Assembly: GCA_004153385.1 (NCBI GenBank) | Contig: SDAL01000002.1 | Coordinates: 310,001-374,000 of the forward strand | DNA length: 64,000 nt | Reading direction: 5' to 3' | From: Paracoccaceae bacterium | Lineage (GTDB): Bacteria > Pseudomonadota > Alphaproteobacteria > Rhodobacterales > Rhodobacteraceae | Part shown: piece by piece, positions 28,542 through 37,414 of the stretch | How the letters are laid out: every line of letters begins with the position of its first letter | Numbering within the stretch: position 1 is the first letter of the stretch | Notes under the pieces: generated by a model | What the model was told of the DNA's origin: nothing | The model's database searches: none | The model's input: only the letters and a program-made list of their open reading frames with translations | Program-made: the position numbers and the translations under genes

Positions 28542-29081
28542 TCACAACAAAAGTTGCGCTGTGACGAAATTTGCGCGCGTTCCAACGCCGCTGCACGGCA
28601 GTTCAGTGATTTCATACCCGAGGGCAGCGTAGGTCTCGCGCATGACGGCGCAGGTTGTCTCGGCCTCGGCGCGGGTCTGTTTGCGTTCGGCGTCTTGAGT
28701 GAAGATTTCGTCCCGGTGGGGCGCAAGGAAGACGCGGGCGTTGTAGCGGGCTGCCTTGGCCGCTGCGGCAAGGTGGGGCGGCACGGGGAGGCCGCAGAGG
28801 GTCAGGTAGCCCACGATGTCGGGAATGCCTCGGTCGAAGATCACGGACCCTGAGACCGTCTGTGCGGTGCTATAGGCGCTCAGGTCGCGCTCCAGCATTC
28901 GTTCGGCGTAGGCCATGCGATCCGCCCAAGGCAGGGCGTCTCCGCCGCGGGCCACCTCCTCGTGGATGATCGCGCGGCCGGATTCGGGGATTGTGTGAAA
29001 GCCGCGGCGGGCGAGCTCCGTGATCAGGCTGGTCTTGCCCGCACCGGGGCCGCCCGTCACGACAAAGAAATGGTCGCTCAT
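28542..29081 (-). CDS. AAA_28-type (NadR/Ttd14-like) ATPase, copy 1
   Basis: A 179-residue P-loop protein with GGPGAGKTSLI (about residues 10-20), IPESGRAII, IFDRGIPDI (Walker B-like) and RVFLAPHRDEIFTQDAERKQ. This is the AAA_28 pattern shared with NadR kinase-like domains; members are small cytoplasmic nucleoside-triphosphatases of unclear role. It is roughly 80 percent identical by eye to the gene at 44112-44651, and the upstream 160 bases are also shared. Only the last 15 residues differ strongly. The duplication lies at the outer edge of the Tn7-like element and looks like the right end of an earlier related insertion. Confidence 0.85.
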   Translation of the reverse strand: MSDHFFVVTGGPGAGKTSLITELARRGFHTIPESGRAIIHEEVARGGDALPWADRMAYAERMLERDLSAYSTAQTVSGSVIFDRGIPDIVGYLTLCGLPVPPHLAAAAKAARYNARVFLAPHRDEIFTQDAERKQTRAEAETTCAVMRETYAALGYEITELPCSGVGTRANFVTAQLLL

Positions 29082-29189
29082 GGGCCATCCTCGGGTTTGA
29101 CAGGGGAAGGGCTACGCAGCGATCGACGCTCCGAAAGGTGCGGATCAAAGCAGCATAGAATTTCGTAGGGAAAACAGCACCGGTCTGCG

Positions 29190-29222
29190 CGGCAGAGGCA
29201 AAACCTCTGACAAGAAAGGCAG
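29190..29222 (-). repeat. Right-end repeat pair, remnant copy
   Basis: Read on the minus strand this is two adjacent repeats, CTGCCTTTCTTGTCAGAGG and TTTTGCCTCTGCCG. It is nearly identical to 44760-44792 and closely similar to the inverted pair at 29331-29365. It is the putative TnsB-binding right end of an older element. Confidence 0.65.
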
Positions 29223-29260
29223 AACTATCTGGTGCTTTTCAAATGTTGGGAAGGGGCACA

Positions 29261-29365
29261 TAGTTTTGCCTCTGAGCGTCAAAATTTCCTTTTGAATTCA
29301 GTGCCCCGAAATCTCGATGCTGAACTGAAGCTGCCTTTTTCGTCAGATAAGGTTGCCTCTGACCG
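29261..29365 (+). repeat. Left-end TnsB-binding-like repeats
   Basis: Three related repeats occur: TTTTGCCTCTGAGCGTC (29264-29280), CTGCCTTTTTCGTCAGAT (29331-29348) and TTGCCTCTGACCG (29353-29365). The spacing, one separate and two adjacent, recalls Tn7-type ends. Confidence 0.65.
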
Positions 29366-29371
29366 TACATG

Positions 29372-29397
29372 AAAAAGCCGGCGCAGCGGCCGGCTTC
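29372..29397 (-). terminator. Terminator of the tns operon
   Basis: AGCCGGC / GCCGGCT with a short loop, followed on the minus strand by five T residues, 15 bases past the tniQ stop codon. Confidence 0.85.
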
Positions 29398-29411
29398 CCG
29401 TGAGTGATGGT

Positions 29412-31205
29412 TCAGAGAACGTCGTTTCGCCTGAAAATCATGTTGGCGCGTGGGTCCAACGGTAGCGGCTTCGCCCCGCGATCAAGTTGGATCACGGCCT
29501 CTACGCTTGGCAGCCGCCCGCTCTTCGTCGCCAGCTCGACCACCGAGATATGACTCTTGGAAAACTGCTCCATCGACTTGGCGCAGACGTACCGTCGCAT
29601 TCGTCCGCTGTTCAGCTCCTCTATGTCGCAAGATTTTAGTACGCCCGTGTCCATCAGACTGCGGATCGTCCGGATATTGATTCCGAGAATTTTTGCGGCC
29701 CGGGTCGGTCGAACGGTTCCGTGGTGATCGGCAGCGATGACCTCCCGCAGCACGGCGAGCGACACGTGGAAATCCGGGAAACGCGTGGTGGCAGGGTCGA
29801 CTGCATGCAGCGGAAGGTGGTTTCTCAGAATGATTTCGACCACGCGCTCGGTCGGTATGCGGACACGATGCGATGCCGTCGCAATGTCGAGTAGGTCCTC
29901 CGATTTGGGGCGTTCAACGCGCGCCCGCAGCTTCCCAAGGAACCCATCGAGATCGCGTGGATGATACATCGGCGAGGCATTCTTTTCGTCGAAATACTTC
30001 TCAACGAGTCCGGGCTTCGTCAGCTTGGTCATCATGAAACGCTCGACGCCAAGGTGTTTTCCTGCATCGGCGGCGTTCAGGAGGTCATCGAAATCGGTCG
30101 CGATGTCATTGATGATTTCCGTGGGCACGTAGCCGGTCAGTACAAAACCTTGGCCTGACGTTTTCCTCTCCGCGAGCCCCATTGAGGCCAGGCGGCGCGC
30201 CAGCTTCCAGCCAGACATCCCATAGCGCGAGCGCGCCGTCGAAAGCGAATGAACGTATTGTTCCGGGCAAGGTTGGCCCAGAACGATGTAGCCTTCGGAG
30301 ATCGGAAAATTGCGGAAGATGAACTCTCGCACCAGATCACGGATCACATCGAACTGAGGGTCGTCGTCGCGGTGGCGCAACCACTCGAAGAACACGCGAT
30401 AGCGGGTCCGGTAAAGGGTGTTGTCGACCGGATGCGCCCGCTGGATCTCCTTGAGCTTTTCCCTGAAAGCATCTGGTCCGTGACGTAGGACACCATAACC
30501 GGCAGTGCCTGCAGCCGCCCATTGCGCCGGCGTCACTGTTTCTCGCCGGGCTTTCGGGCCAAGGGTCAGCAGGAGCCCCAAGCCCTCGCACGTCTGCGCC
30601 GCAACATGGAAGGGCAACCGGTCGAGCCACGTTTTCCCGGGCCCTTTCTTGATCCTATTTCTCAGGTAGTGCTCGAACAAAAGGTCCTGATCGTTCGCGA
30701 TTTGGGGTTTTGGTGGTGAAAAGCCAGAGGTCAGCTTGATGACGTCGAACCGCTCTCGCGTCCCAGACGACGTGGGCAACGGAGTGAGGTAGCAGCCGTG
30801 CAAGCAGCAGGTGCGGATTGAGGTCAACTGCCATATGCCGAAATGCGCAGCATCGTTTTGGTTTGAGGCGTCTTGCAGGCATTGCGGGCAGCTTTTGAGA
30901 GCGGTTCGGCTGAAGGCCGTGAACTTGATCTCCTCCATGCCCAACCGGAACCAGCCAGGAGAGACTAGCGCAGGTGTGTGGCGATGCAGTTCCGCCTGAT
31001 CGACACCGGCGAGTGAAGCCAATCGCGCGCAATCTTCTTGGTCGCCATTGGATAGTTTCAAATAGTCGATCCCGAAGTCCGACAGAAACATGGCCATGCC
31101 TGACACGCCGTTGCGACGTGCCAAGCGGGATGCGAGAGAGGTTGCGGATTCTCCATTCTGGTGTTTTACATTTAAGGGCAACGGCTTGATTGTCGAAAAC
31201 ATCAT
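29412..31205 (-). CDS. tniQ: TniQ/TnsD-like target-selection protein
   Basis: A 597-residue protein with the TniQ zinc-finger region in its N-terminal third: SPGWFRLGMEEIKFTAFSRTALKSCPQCLQ, then H, GIWQLTSIRTCCLHGCYLTPL (Cys-x2-Cys...Cys-x2-His). The long C-terminal part carries helix-turn-helix-like segments (GYVPTEIIND; TRAAKILGINIRTIRSLMDTGVL), as in TnsD-type proteins that read a fixed chromosomal target. It acts with TnsC to choose the site; the tRNA-Ala gene is the likely target here. The start overlaps the tnsC stop by four bases (ATGA). Confidence 0.9.
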   Translation of the reverse strand: MMFSTIKPLPLNVKHQNGESATSLASRLARRNGVSGMAMFLSDFGIDYLKLSNGDQEDCARLASLAGVDQAELHRHTPALVSPGWFRLGMEEIKFTAFSRTALKSCPQCLQDASNQNDAAHFGIWQLTSIRTCCLHGCYLTPLPTSSGTRERFDVIKLTSGFSPPKPQIANDQDLLFEHYLRNRIKKGPGKTWLDRLPFHVAAQTCEGLGLLLTLGPKARRETVTPAQWAAAGTAGYGVLRHGPDAFREKLKEIQRAHPVDNTLYRTRYRVFFEWLRHRDDDPQFDVIRDLVREFIFRNFPISEGYIVLGQPCPEQYVHSLSTARSRYGMSGWKLARRLASMGLAERKTSGQGFVLTGYVPTEIINDIATDFDDLLNAADAGKHLGVERFMMTKLTKPGLVEKYFDEKNASPMYHPRDLDGFLGKLRARVERPKSEDLLDIATASHRVRIPTERVVEIILRNHLPLHAVDPATTRFPDFHVSLAVLREVIAADHHGTVRPTRAAKILGINIRTIRSLMDTGVLKSCDIEELNSGRMRRYVCAKSMEQFSKSHISVVELATKSGRLPSVEAVIQLDRGAKPLPLDPRANMIFRRNDVL

Positions 31206-32155
31206 GTGCGGTTCTCCCGAGAAAACACCTGGCGGGCGTCGATGCGCATGAAGTCCGGCACGACAAACGGGTTGAACTCGGCATCGCAGGAGGTCCGCCG
31301 ATGGTACGCCCTGATGAAATTGTGCCGGTTCAGTGTCTTCTGGCCATGCAGATAGGCATCCTCGATGGCGTCGAGGATCAGGACGATGGCGATGCCGAAC
31401 TGGTTTGCCGCAGCATGGACCACGCGTTCGCCGTGGGATAATTCCAGAACGTCTTCCTCTGGTTCGAGCTGCGCCAGTTCACAGTAGTTCTCGAGCAGGT
31501 CGAGGATATCATCACCATATGCGGCGGGGGATAGGCTCTCGAACCGAACGGTCCGCATGCGCCGAGCGAGCTGATGGTCGTGGTTGAGGATGTCTTCCAG
31601 CTCGTTTGTGCCCGACAGAATGATCCCAACTGGCCATTCCGGGTCCGTCATCAGAGTCTTCAGCATGGATGTCACTGAATCCAGCTCGTGCTTGGTGCCC
31701 CGCGACGCCAGGTCCTGCGCCTCGTCGAGATGCACGAACAAAACGCGCCGCTCCTTCAGGTGATGTTGGACCAGGTCCCAGATGTACCAAGCATGGCGAT
31801 CGGCACCGATAGGGTAGCCGAGCGCCCGAAGGAGCATCTGCCCGACGAATTTCAGCGTTGCGGGTGATGGTACCCGCAAGCTGATGATGGTTGAATCTCC
31901 GTATCCCTGATCGGCCAGCCTCTTCCTTTCTTGGGCAAGAAGATGGGTGATTGCCGCGCTTTTTCCGGCCCCGGAGTGCCCGGACAGGGCAAGCCCTTGC
32001 GCCTCGCTGATACGATCGGTCTGGATGTCTACGAGCCTTTTCTCAGCGAGGATGGAGAACCCTTCTGCCAGTGGAACGAAGCGCTCGTGATCGACGAAAT
32101 ACGCCTTCAGTTCAGCGACCCGTTGTGCCGCTTGGGTGATCAGATCATTTCCCAT
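31202..32155 (-). CDS. tnsC: TnsC/TniB AAA+ ATPase
   Basis: A 317-residue AAA+ transposition regulator that links the target-selection protein to the TnsAB transposase. Walker A is GHSGAGKSA (59-67) and Walker B VLFVHLDEAQDL; a sensor-like GIILSGTNEL follows. The ATG at 32155 is chosen because it gives MGNDLITQAAQRVAELKAYF, the usual TniB N-terminus, and lies 11 bases inside the tnsB 3' end. The frame stays open to 32356, but that stretch is tnsB coding sequence. It is shorter than Tn7 TnsC and nearer to TniB size. Confidence 0.9.
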   Translation of the reverse strand: MGNDLITQAAQRVAELKAYFVDHERFVPLAEGFSILAEKRLVDIQTDRISEAQGLALSGHSGAGKSAAITHLLAQERKRLADQGYGDSTIISLRVPSPATLKFVGQMLLRALGYPIGADRHAWYIWDLVQHHLKERRVLFVHLDEAQDLASRGTKHELDSVTSMLKTLMTDPEWPVGIILSGTNELEDILNHDHQLARRMRTVRFESLSPAAYGDDILDLLENYCELAQLEPEEDVLELSHGERVVHAAANQFGIAIVLILDAIEDAYLHGQKTLNRHNFIRAYHRRTSCDAEFNPFVVPDFMRIDARQVFSRENRT

Positions 32156-34289
32156 CGTTGAACCCCCAGCGTCTGCGGTTCTTGCGTCTCGTTCGACGCT
32201 CGGAGATCGGCCCGTTATCGTCGCTGTCCGGCTTCCGAGATGTGTCCGTTGGCGAAGTAATGGAGATTGCATCATCGAGCAGGTCGTTGCTCGGCGGCAT
32301 GTGTCCCAGCCGCTGCTGATCAGAGCGGAGCGGATAGTGCAGTGCCGCATCTGCACGGGCGACGTCCACGTCGGTCACATGGAAAGGGGTCAGGGCGCGC
32401 AGCGCGAATGCGCGGCGGTTCGCGTCCGATATCCGCGCGATAGCCCGCTGGACCTTGGGCGCGTCCAACTTCGCAGCACGCGCATGTGCGTGACGAACGG
32501 CCCGGATGCCCTCGCGCAGCTCATCGAAGCTCATGCCCTCAAAGCCGGGCTGATTGGCGAGTGCCGGATACCAAGTAGCTCCGACCTTGACGGCGATCCA
32601 CCCGATGTCCTGCAGATCGACCCTGATTTCCACCTCCCGTATGGGGGAGTGCAGATAGGCTTCCCGCAGCGCCTCGCAGCTATAGCTAAGCCCCGAGAAC
32701 AGTACGCCCTCGTCGTTGAGCTTCTGGGGCATCGGCCTGCCGAATGCCTTCCTGAGGGTCAAACCATCCGGCACCGGGGGCGTCCCGTGTTCAGCCACAA
32801 GCCGCTTCCAAGCTGCATTCGGGGTTTCCCCCTTCAGCGAGCCGTGTGGCTGGTTGTGATAGATATCAACGATATAGGTGAGCAGGACCTTGATCAGGTC
32901 GTCGTCACACAGACAGGCGAGCATTTCTGAAGGATAGTCACCGCGATCAACAGTGTCGAAGAAGGTCCGGCCAGCCAAGAGCGGCATGAGCTGATGCCCA
33001 AGAGTGCGGAAGAAGGACTCAATGTGCCCCCGCATCCAAGGAATTCCGGCGGGCGGCAAATGTGACGTGACCCCAAGCGACGCTACCGTTGCCTGGAAGG
33101 CATCCGAAACGAAGGCAGGCCCCATGTCGGTCACGAGGGTCCCGATCCCGCCATGATGATGCCATGTGCTCTCGCATTCGGCCGCCTGAGCCAGCGGGGT
33201 CTTGTCCTCGAAAATCTGCCGCAGCGCGCGGATCGCATCATCCGAGTTTGGATTGTCGGCCAGTCGCATCGAAACGACACATTTCGTGGCGCAGTCGATC
33301 GCAAGATACATCCAGCGCCGCCCTGTCTCGAATTTCTTCTGCCGATCCGGCGGCAGGTGTTCCCAGATGCCTGTCAGCGTCAGTAACGACATGACGTCGA
33401 GCTTGTTTTCATCCATCTCGACCCGCTCCATGGGGCGCACGACATCGGGACCGTTGCTGCTCATGGCGAATTTCCTGGCGGCCGCAGACGCGCCAAATCG
33501 TTTTGCGCAGACGTAGAATGGGTCTGCCGAGTCCAATCGGCGTTTAACGCTGGAGGCAGAGGGGATCGAGAGCAGCGTTGCCCCCGCGCTGGTTCTGCGC
33601 GCGTTCTCGTCGGCGAACAGCGCCCGAGTCTCCTGAATAGACTGGACTTTGGTTGGTCGCTGCGTGTCGGCGTAAATCTCGATGACCTGGTTCATCAGGG
33701 CTTCCGCCTTTGGACACCAGCGCCGGCTCCGATTGCCGGATAGGTGAGTGGCCGGAATGAGCGAAAGTGCAGAGTAGCCTGCAGCCTGATAGGAGCGGAC
33801 CCACTGCAAGACTGTCCGGCTTCCCGGCAGCTTGCGGATTTTTATTTCCTTACCCGGTCGTATCTTGGCAAAGGCCGCTGCGCCTTCACCAACGAGCCTG
33901 GCCGTCACTGATGCGAGCTGCGCTTTGGCCTGCTCATAGGCCCGCTGCGTGCGTTTGACGAGGCCCGCAGCTTCGAGAGCCAGGAAGGCGTCACAGACGG
34001 CCTTCCGCCAGATCACCAGCCGTGCGGTCTTTTCCGACAGTTCGCTGATGACCTGCACAGGTTTATCGCGATGGGCCTCTTGGGTGGCTCGATCAAAATA
34101 CCCGGCAAAGTAGGTCGTGTCCGGCCGACGCATCATCTCGGCGAGCTCTTGGTGGGAAAACGCCTCAGTAATTCCCGGCTGGCCGACGCGCTCGAAGGTG
34201 CCGCCTTTGTCGTCGATTTCTAGCGGACGCATGGCGACGCCTGCCGTGGTGATCATGTCGGAGTTCGAGAAGCGAAAACGCAGGGTCAT
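32145..34289 (-). CDS. tnsB: TnsB/TniA DDE transposase
   Basis: A 714-residue integrase-fold transposase that cuts the 3' ends of the element and joins them to the target. The catalytic DDE triad is visible in VEMDENKLDV (first Asp), LVTDMGPAFV (second Asp) and WMRGHIESFFRTLGH (Glu). It has N-terminal DNA-binding helices and a C-terminal basic tail (ERRTRRKNRRRW) that may contact TnsC, as in Mu and Tn7 families. The start overlaps the tnsA stop by four bases. It would bind the repeats at both element ends. Confidence 0.92.
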   Translation of the reverse strand: MTLRFRFSNSDMITTAGVAMRPLEIDDKGGTFERVGQPGITEAFSHQELAEMMRRPDTTYFAGYFDRATQEAHRDKPVQVISELSEKTARLVIWRKAVCDAFLALEAAGLVKRTQRAYEQAKAQLASVTARLVGEGAAAFAKIRPGKEIKIRKLPGSRTVLQWVRSYQAAGYSALSLIPATHLSGNRSRRWCPKAEALMNQVIEIYADTQRPTKVQSIQETRALFADENARRTSAGATLLSIPSASSVKRRLDSADPFYVCAKRFGASAAARKFAMSSNGPDVVRPMERVEMDENKLDVMSLLTLTGIWEHLPPDRQKKFETGRRWMYLAIDCATKCVVSMRLADNPNSDDAIRALRQIFEDKTPLAQAAECESTWHHHGGIGTLVTDMGPAFVSDAFQATVASLGVTSHLPPAGIPWMRGHIESFFRTLGHQLMPLLAGRTFFDTVDRGDYPSEMLACLCDDDLIKVLLTYIVDIYHNQPHGSLKGETPNAAWKRLVAEHGTPPVPDGLTLRKAFGRPMPQKLNDEGVLFSGLSYSCEALREAYLHSPIREVEIRVDLQDIGWIAVKVGATWYPALANQPGFEGMSFDELREGIRAVRHAHARAAKLDAPKVQRAIARISDANRRAFALRALTPFHVTDVDVARADAALHYPLRSDQQRLGHMPPSNDLLDDAISITSPTDTSRKPDSDDNGPISERRTRRKNRRRWGFNDGK

Positions 34290-34807
34290 GCCGCCACCTC
34301 CGTCAAAGAGGGGCGCGACCAGGCGAGTATCCGGGCCGCTTCAGCAGCGGCGGTCCGGTCGATATGCAGATCCGTGACCAGCAGCACGCGGTCTGCAAAG
34401 GATTTGGAAACTGCGGCTGCAACAGCTTCGAGCTCGGATGCAAAGTTCAGCTTCAGCACACGCTGCATAGGTTTGACGGCCACAGCAATGCGCTCCCCGT
34501 CCGTTTTCGTGATCAAGAAATCGAAGACATGCCGCGCGGGGCAACCGTCAGTGCCGACATAGGATATCGCCGGGGGTTGTTCGCGGATGTTGTGCACGTC
34601 GGGGCGTACCAACATCAGGCAGAGGAAGGCGTATTCGAGCGCACTCTCGAAGTGAATGATGCGCGGGCGCTCGAAGCCGGGCAACGATGCGACCATCGAG
34701 CCACGAAGGCTCCCTTTTGAACGGCGCGCAGGCACCCGGGTCGCGTGGCTCGGCTCCGGCCCGCGGTGGAACAAGGTGTTGTACATGATGATTGGAGCGC
34801 ACCTCAC
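34286..34807 (-). CDS. tnsA: TnsA-like endonuclease
   Basis: A 173-residue protein of the TnsA N-terminal restriction-endonuclease-like fold, which cleaves the 5' strands so that transposition is cut-and-paste. Candidate catalytic residues are Glu54 (IHFESALEYAFL), Asp96 (ARHVFDFLIT) and Lys112 (IAVAVKP), with IREQPPAISY between them as in TnsA. It lacks the C-terminal winged-helix domain of Tn7 TnsA, as often in shorter Tn7-like systems. An internal Met8 is an alternative start. It heads the tnsA-tnsB-tnsC-tniQ operon, where every junction overlaps. Confidence 0.87.
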   Translation of the reverse strand: MRCAPIIMYNTLFHRGPEPSHATRVPARRSKGSLRGSMVASLPGFERPRIIHFESALEYAFLCLMLVRPDVHNIREQPPAISYVGTDGCPARHVFDFLITKTDGERIAVAVKPMQRVLKLNFASELEAVAAAVSKSFADRVLLVTDLHIDRTAAAEAARILAWSRPSLTEVAA

Positions 34808-34880
34808 CTGGGCGCCGACCCATGTGGATCGGAGCAGGCGCGGGGCGACATCCCCCTATGTTTGAGATGAGTTTGACTGC

Positions 34881-34904
34881 CCTGCCGAGAGACGCCTCGG
34901 CAGG
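34881..34904. other. Stem-loop upstream of tnsA
   Basis: CCTGCCGAG / CTCGGCAGG with a six-base loop lies about 75 bases upstream of tnsA. Its role (leader structure, operator or terminator) is unknown. Confidence 0.4.
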
Positions 34905-34969
34905 TTGACTTTTCGTGAGACTCAGGGGATGAATAAGGGGTCGGATCGAAACGACACTTATTCAAAAGG

Positions 34970-34998
34970 CCTTCCTGTTAGCGCAGGAGGGTCTTTTT
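34970..34998. terminator. Terminator next to the small HTH gene
   Basis: CCTTCCTG / CAGGAGGG with a six-base loop, then TCTTTTT on the plus strand and CCTTTTG on the minus strand. It lies just after the HTH gene that ends at 35010 on the minus strand. Confidence 0.7.
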
Positions 34999-35009
34999 AT
35001 TTCCCGATG

Positions 35010-35270
35010 TCAGGTGTTGTTTGCCGCGCTGTCCTCCTCTGCTGGGTAACGGTCGGGGAAAAGCTCGGCCGGAGTCGTCTCGACTGCATCGGCAAGGGCC
35101 TTCTCGATTTTCAAAGACCTACGCAGACCTTGGCTGACCAGCGTCACCGTCGAACGCAGAACCTCCAGCTCGCGGGCGACTGAGGCAATGGATTTGCCAC
35201 GTAGGCGTAGCTCCATTTTCAGGCGTTCATGAGCTGGGTTCACTGTGTGTGACATTGACGCTGTAACCAT
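35010..35270 (-). CDS. Small Ner/Nlp-like helix-turn-helix regulator
   Basis: An 86-residue DNA-binding protein. The core HERLKMELRLRGKSIASVARELEVLRSTVTLVSQGLRRSLKIEKALADAVETTPAELFPDRY resembles the Ner/Nlp family of short phage and transposon regulators, including the C-terminal P-x-x-LFPDRY that is typical of it. It lies upstream of tnsA, so it may control the tns operon or flanking cargo. An internal Met (35255) is also a possible start. Confidence 0.8.
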   Translation of the reverse strand: MVTASMSHTVNPAHERLKMELRLRGKSIASVARELEVLRSTVTLVSQGLRRSLKIEKALADAVETTPAELFPDRYPAEEDSAANNT

Positions 35271-35422
35271 GATTGCTGGGACTTCGTGATCCGGAGGGAA
35301 TCAGCTATCAACGAATCAGTCAAGGATAACTGTTTAGAATCATGTGGTTAAAAACTGCGGCAGAATTCTCATTATGGATGGCGGTAGAATTTCACCGGAG
35401 TTTTTAGTCAGAGGAAGGGTCT

Positions 35423-36034
35423 ATGGCCGAAGCAAAACACCATCTGGAGGTTTCTGGCGATTTCGTCATCATCTTTGCGGATGGCGAAGGTCAAGGCGTC
35501 CATCACTCTGAACTCATCGAACTAATGACGCTTAGCCGGTCGCTGGCAGAGGTTCGGAAACGTTTCGTCGGCAGTCGGACCAATCTGATCGAAACGTTGG
35601 AGCACTTCGGCTATGATTTCGACGCGCTGCTCCAATCCCAGTTTCGGGAGGGGTATCGCGACACGGCCTTGGCGAAGCTACATCGCGTTGATCCGAAATG
35701 GATCGCTCGTAAGCGAGAGGCACTGGGCTTCTCGAACGCGCCGGGGCGGTCGCGTGCGGAGTTCTCATCTGAACAAGTGAGAAAAGCATATGATGTCGCT
35801 GGCAGCTTTGCCGGTGCCGCAAGGTTGATGGGCATCAATCGGCAGACGTTCAAAAAGTTGTACGCCCGAGTGTCAGACCAAATGGAGCCGGCGCATGATG
35901 ACAACTTAGACCAGTCGCTGGGGGACGACCGTCTCGCAAAGGCGCGAACGGCAGCTGGCCGCGTCGGCTCCAAGGTTTGTTCTTCTGGGGATGAGCTGAA
36001 GAAGTTTTTCGACGACGAGTGGGGGGAGGGTTAA
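35423..36034 (+). CDS. Unknown cargo protein with repeated HTH-like segments
   Basis: A 203-residue protein I cannot assign. It is mostly helical with two or three segments that look like helix-turn-helix units: SRSLAEVRKRFVGSRTNLIETLEHFGYD (about 38-65), TALAKLHRVDPKWIARKREALGF (about 82-104) and SFAGAARLMGINRQTFKKLYARV (about 129-151). The C-terminus is acidic. It has no signal or membrane segment. GAGGAAGGG lies just upstream of the ATG. As cargo of the Tn7-like element it may be a regulator or part of an unrecognised module with its neighbour at 36103. Confidence 0.65.
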   Translation: MAEAKHHLEVSGDFVIIFADGEGQGVHHSELIELMTLSRSLAEVRKRFVGSRTNLIETLEHFGYDFDALLQSQFREGYRDTALAKLHRVDPKWIARKREALGFSNAPGRSRAEFSSEQVRKAYDVAGSFAGAARLMGINRQTFKKLYARVSDQMEPAHDDNLDQSLGDDRLAKARTAAGRVGSKVCSSGDELKKFFDDEWGEG

Positions 36035-36102
36035 TCGCGGCATACAGTCGCCAGTGCAGTATTCACATGGATGAATTACGGTTGGAAAAATTATCGCAAC
36101 CC

Positions 36103-36888
36103 TCAGGAAACCCCTTTCAGAAATGCCTCGCCAACTTCTTCCGCCTCAATCTCAATCAATCCCTCTTCATGCAGAATTTTCGTTGCGACTACGAGGAGGG
36201 ATTTCTCCTCATCACTAAGGTTTCCAATTCCAAGTGCGCCGTGAACTTCGTCTGCGATGAGGGTCATCTGGCAAATGTAAGACACATGCAGAGCATATAG
36301 GTTCCGCGCAAGTTCACGATGGAATAGCGGGACTACAGACGGCCCTTTCCGGTCGCCCATCTCCGTGGCGATTATGCCATGCATGAGCCGGGATTGAGAA
36401 ACATGCGCCGCGCCGCTCAGTTCACCATAGACCTTGCCCATGTTTTTCAGTCGGCCGATGGTTGCGTGTGGTGTCTTGCCGTCTTTTCGTTTCGAAACCC
36501 CGAGTTCCTGTACCGCTGAGATCAACTCATGCTCTTGTCTCAGAAGGGTCGCAGCCTGCGCGTATAGTCCTTCAACAATCGCGATTTCACAAAGATTTAT
36601 ACCGTGCATGAAGTGCGTTATAAGGTCAAGCTGTTGTGCCAGGGCGCCGGTTACTTCATCAAATTGCCGCCCGCAGCAACGTGAGATGAAGTTTAAAAAT
36701 GCACTGCAAACCGACGCATGCGCCTGTGTCAGTATGATATCATTCTCTTTGAACGCCTCTCGGTTTTTAGCGCATTGCTCCGCGTGCTTCCCCATAAGAA
36801 TTGAGACAGGCGCCAACGTCTTCTCACCCCAATTCTTCATTGAGGAAATAATGTCATCCCCAAAGCTGAGTTCTTTTTTTGCGTGCAC
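36103..36888 (-). CDS. Unknown helical cargo protein
   Basis: A 261-residue, almost wholly alpha-helical cytoplasmic protein with no named family visible. Notable segments are ALAQQLDLITHFMHGINLCEIAIVEGLYAQAATLLRQEHELISAVQEL (about 84-131) and YGELSGAAHVSQSRLMHGI (about 155-173). The pattern of conserved Arg/Glu/His in long helices recalls HEPN-like or DUF5677-type proteins seen in defence islands, but this is a loose resemblance. It converges on the HTH-like gene at 35423. Base composition is lower in G+C than the tns genes, which suggests separate acquisition. Confidence 0.6.
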   Translation of the reverse strand: MHAKKELSFGDDIISSMKNWGEKTLAPVSILMGKHAEQCAKNREAFKENDIILTQAHASVCSAFLNFISRCCGRQFDEVTGALAQQLDLITHFMHGINLCEIAIVEGLYAQAATLLRQEHELISAVQELGVSKRKDGKTPHATIGRLKNMGKVYGELSGAAHVSQSRLMHGIIATEMGDRKGPSVVPLFHRELARNLYALHVSYICQMTLIADEVHGALGIGNLSDEEKSLLVVATKILHEEGLIEIEAEEVGEAFLKGVS

Positions 36889-37414
36889 TACTCAAACTCC
36901 ATTGTCAGGAAGCACTGTTCGAGAACAATTGCCTATTTATTGGATCGTTATCAACGCGCCTGAGCGCCAAGATGTGACGATTCGATCCTAAGGTTTTCTG
37001 TACGTCTATCCTGTGCGTGTGCATCTAGGAACCCGCTCGTGTGGACCGGCCATGCATCGCGGTAGGTTGCTGCTCGGCGCTATTGCGCCCAATCAAGTTC
37101 GCGCGAACGCCGGTCGCACCTATCAACGGACGCCATTCTGGATGGTATGACAAACGTCTGCTTAAAGTGGAGGGCAGGGTCGCGCTTGCAGCCTTGGCGA
37201 CAGGCAGCTCTCCGCCCGCTTCTGCTAGACGTCTCGCAGTCGCGACATGGATCGTGCTGGTCCGGCAATCGGCTTACTTGCGTCCGTAAGGGGATCGTTC
37301 AACGAGCGTTTTTGATTTCGCCTCGCGCTCCTTCTGCTGTTGGGAAAACTATGTCTCGATAGGGTGGTACGATTTGTTTATCGCTGAAGGGGCCGCTTGC
37401 GTTACGCTTGCCTC
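36889..37414. other. Intergenic stretch before the resolvase, no gene seen
   Basis: About 525 bases without a credible coding frame. The segment near the resolvase has TGTTGGGAAAACTATG (37339-37354), which shares nine bases with the element's left tip, and one copy of a 12-base repeat (37364-37375). It may contain the resolvase res site. Confidence 0.4.
37364..37375 (+). repeat. 12-base direct repeat, left copy
   Basis: GTGGTACGATTT occurs here and at 42619-42630, on either side of the resolvase and the Gabija-like pair. It may be a junction of a nested insertion or part of a recombination site. Confidence 0.4.

Noticed and set aside
28173-28853. A 226-codon plus-strand frame over the left AAA_28 gene.
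   Set aside because: Its right half is antisense to the P-loop gene and its left half has no family features; it is treated as a codon shadow.
37339-37354. TGTTGGGAAAACTATG near the resolvase as a third transposon tip.
   Set aside because: It shares nine bases with the left tip but has no adjoining TnsB-like repeats, so it is not called as an end.
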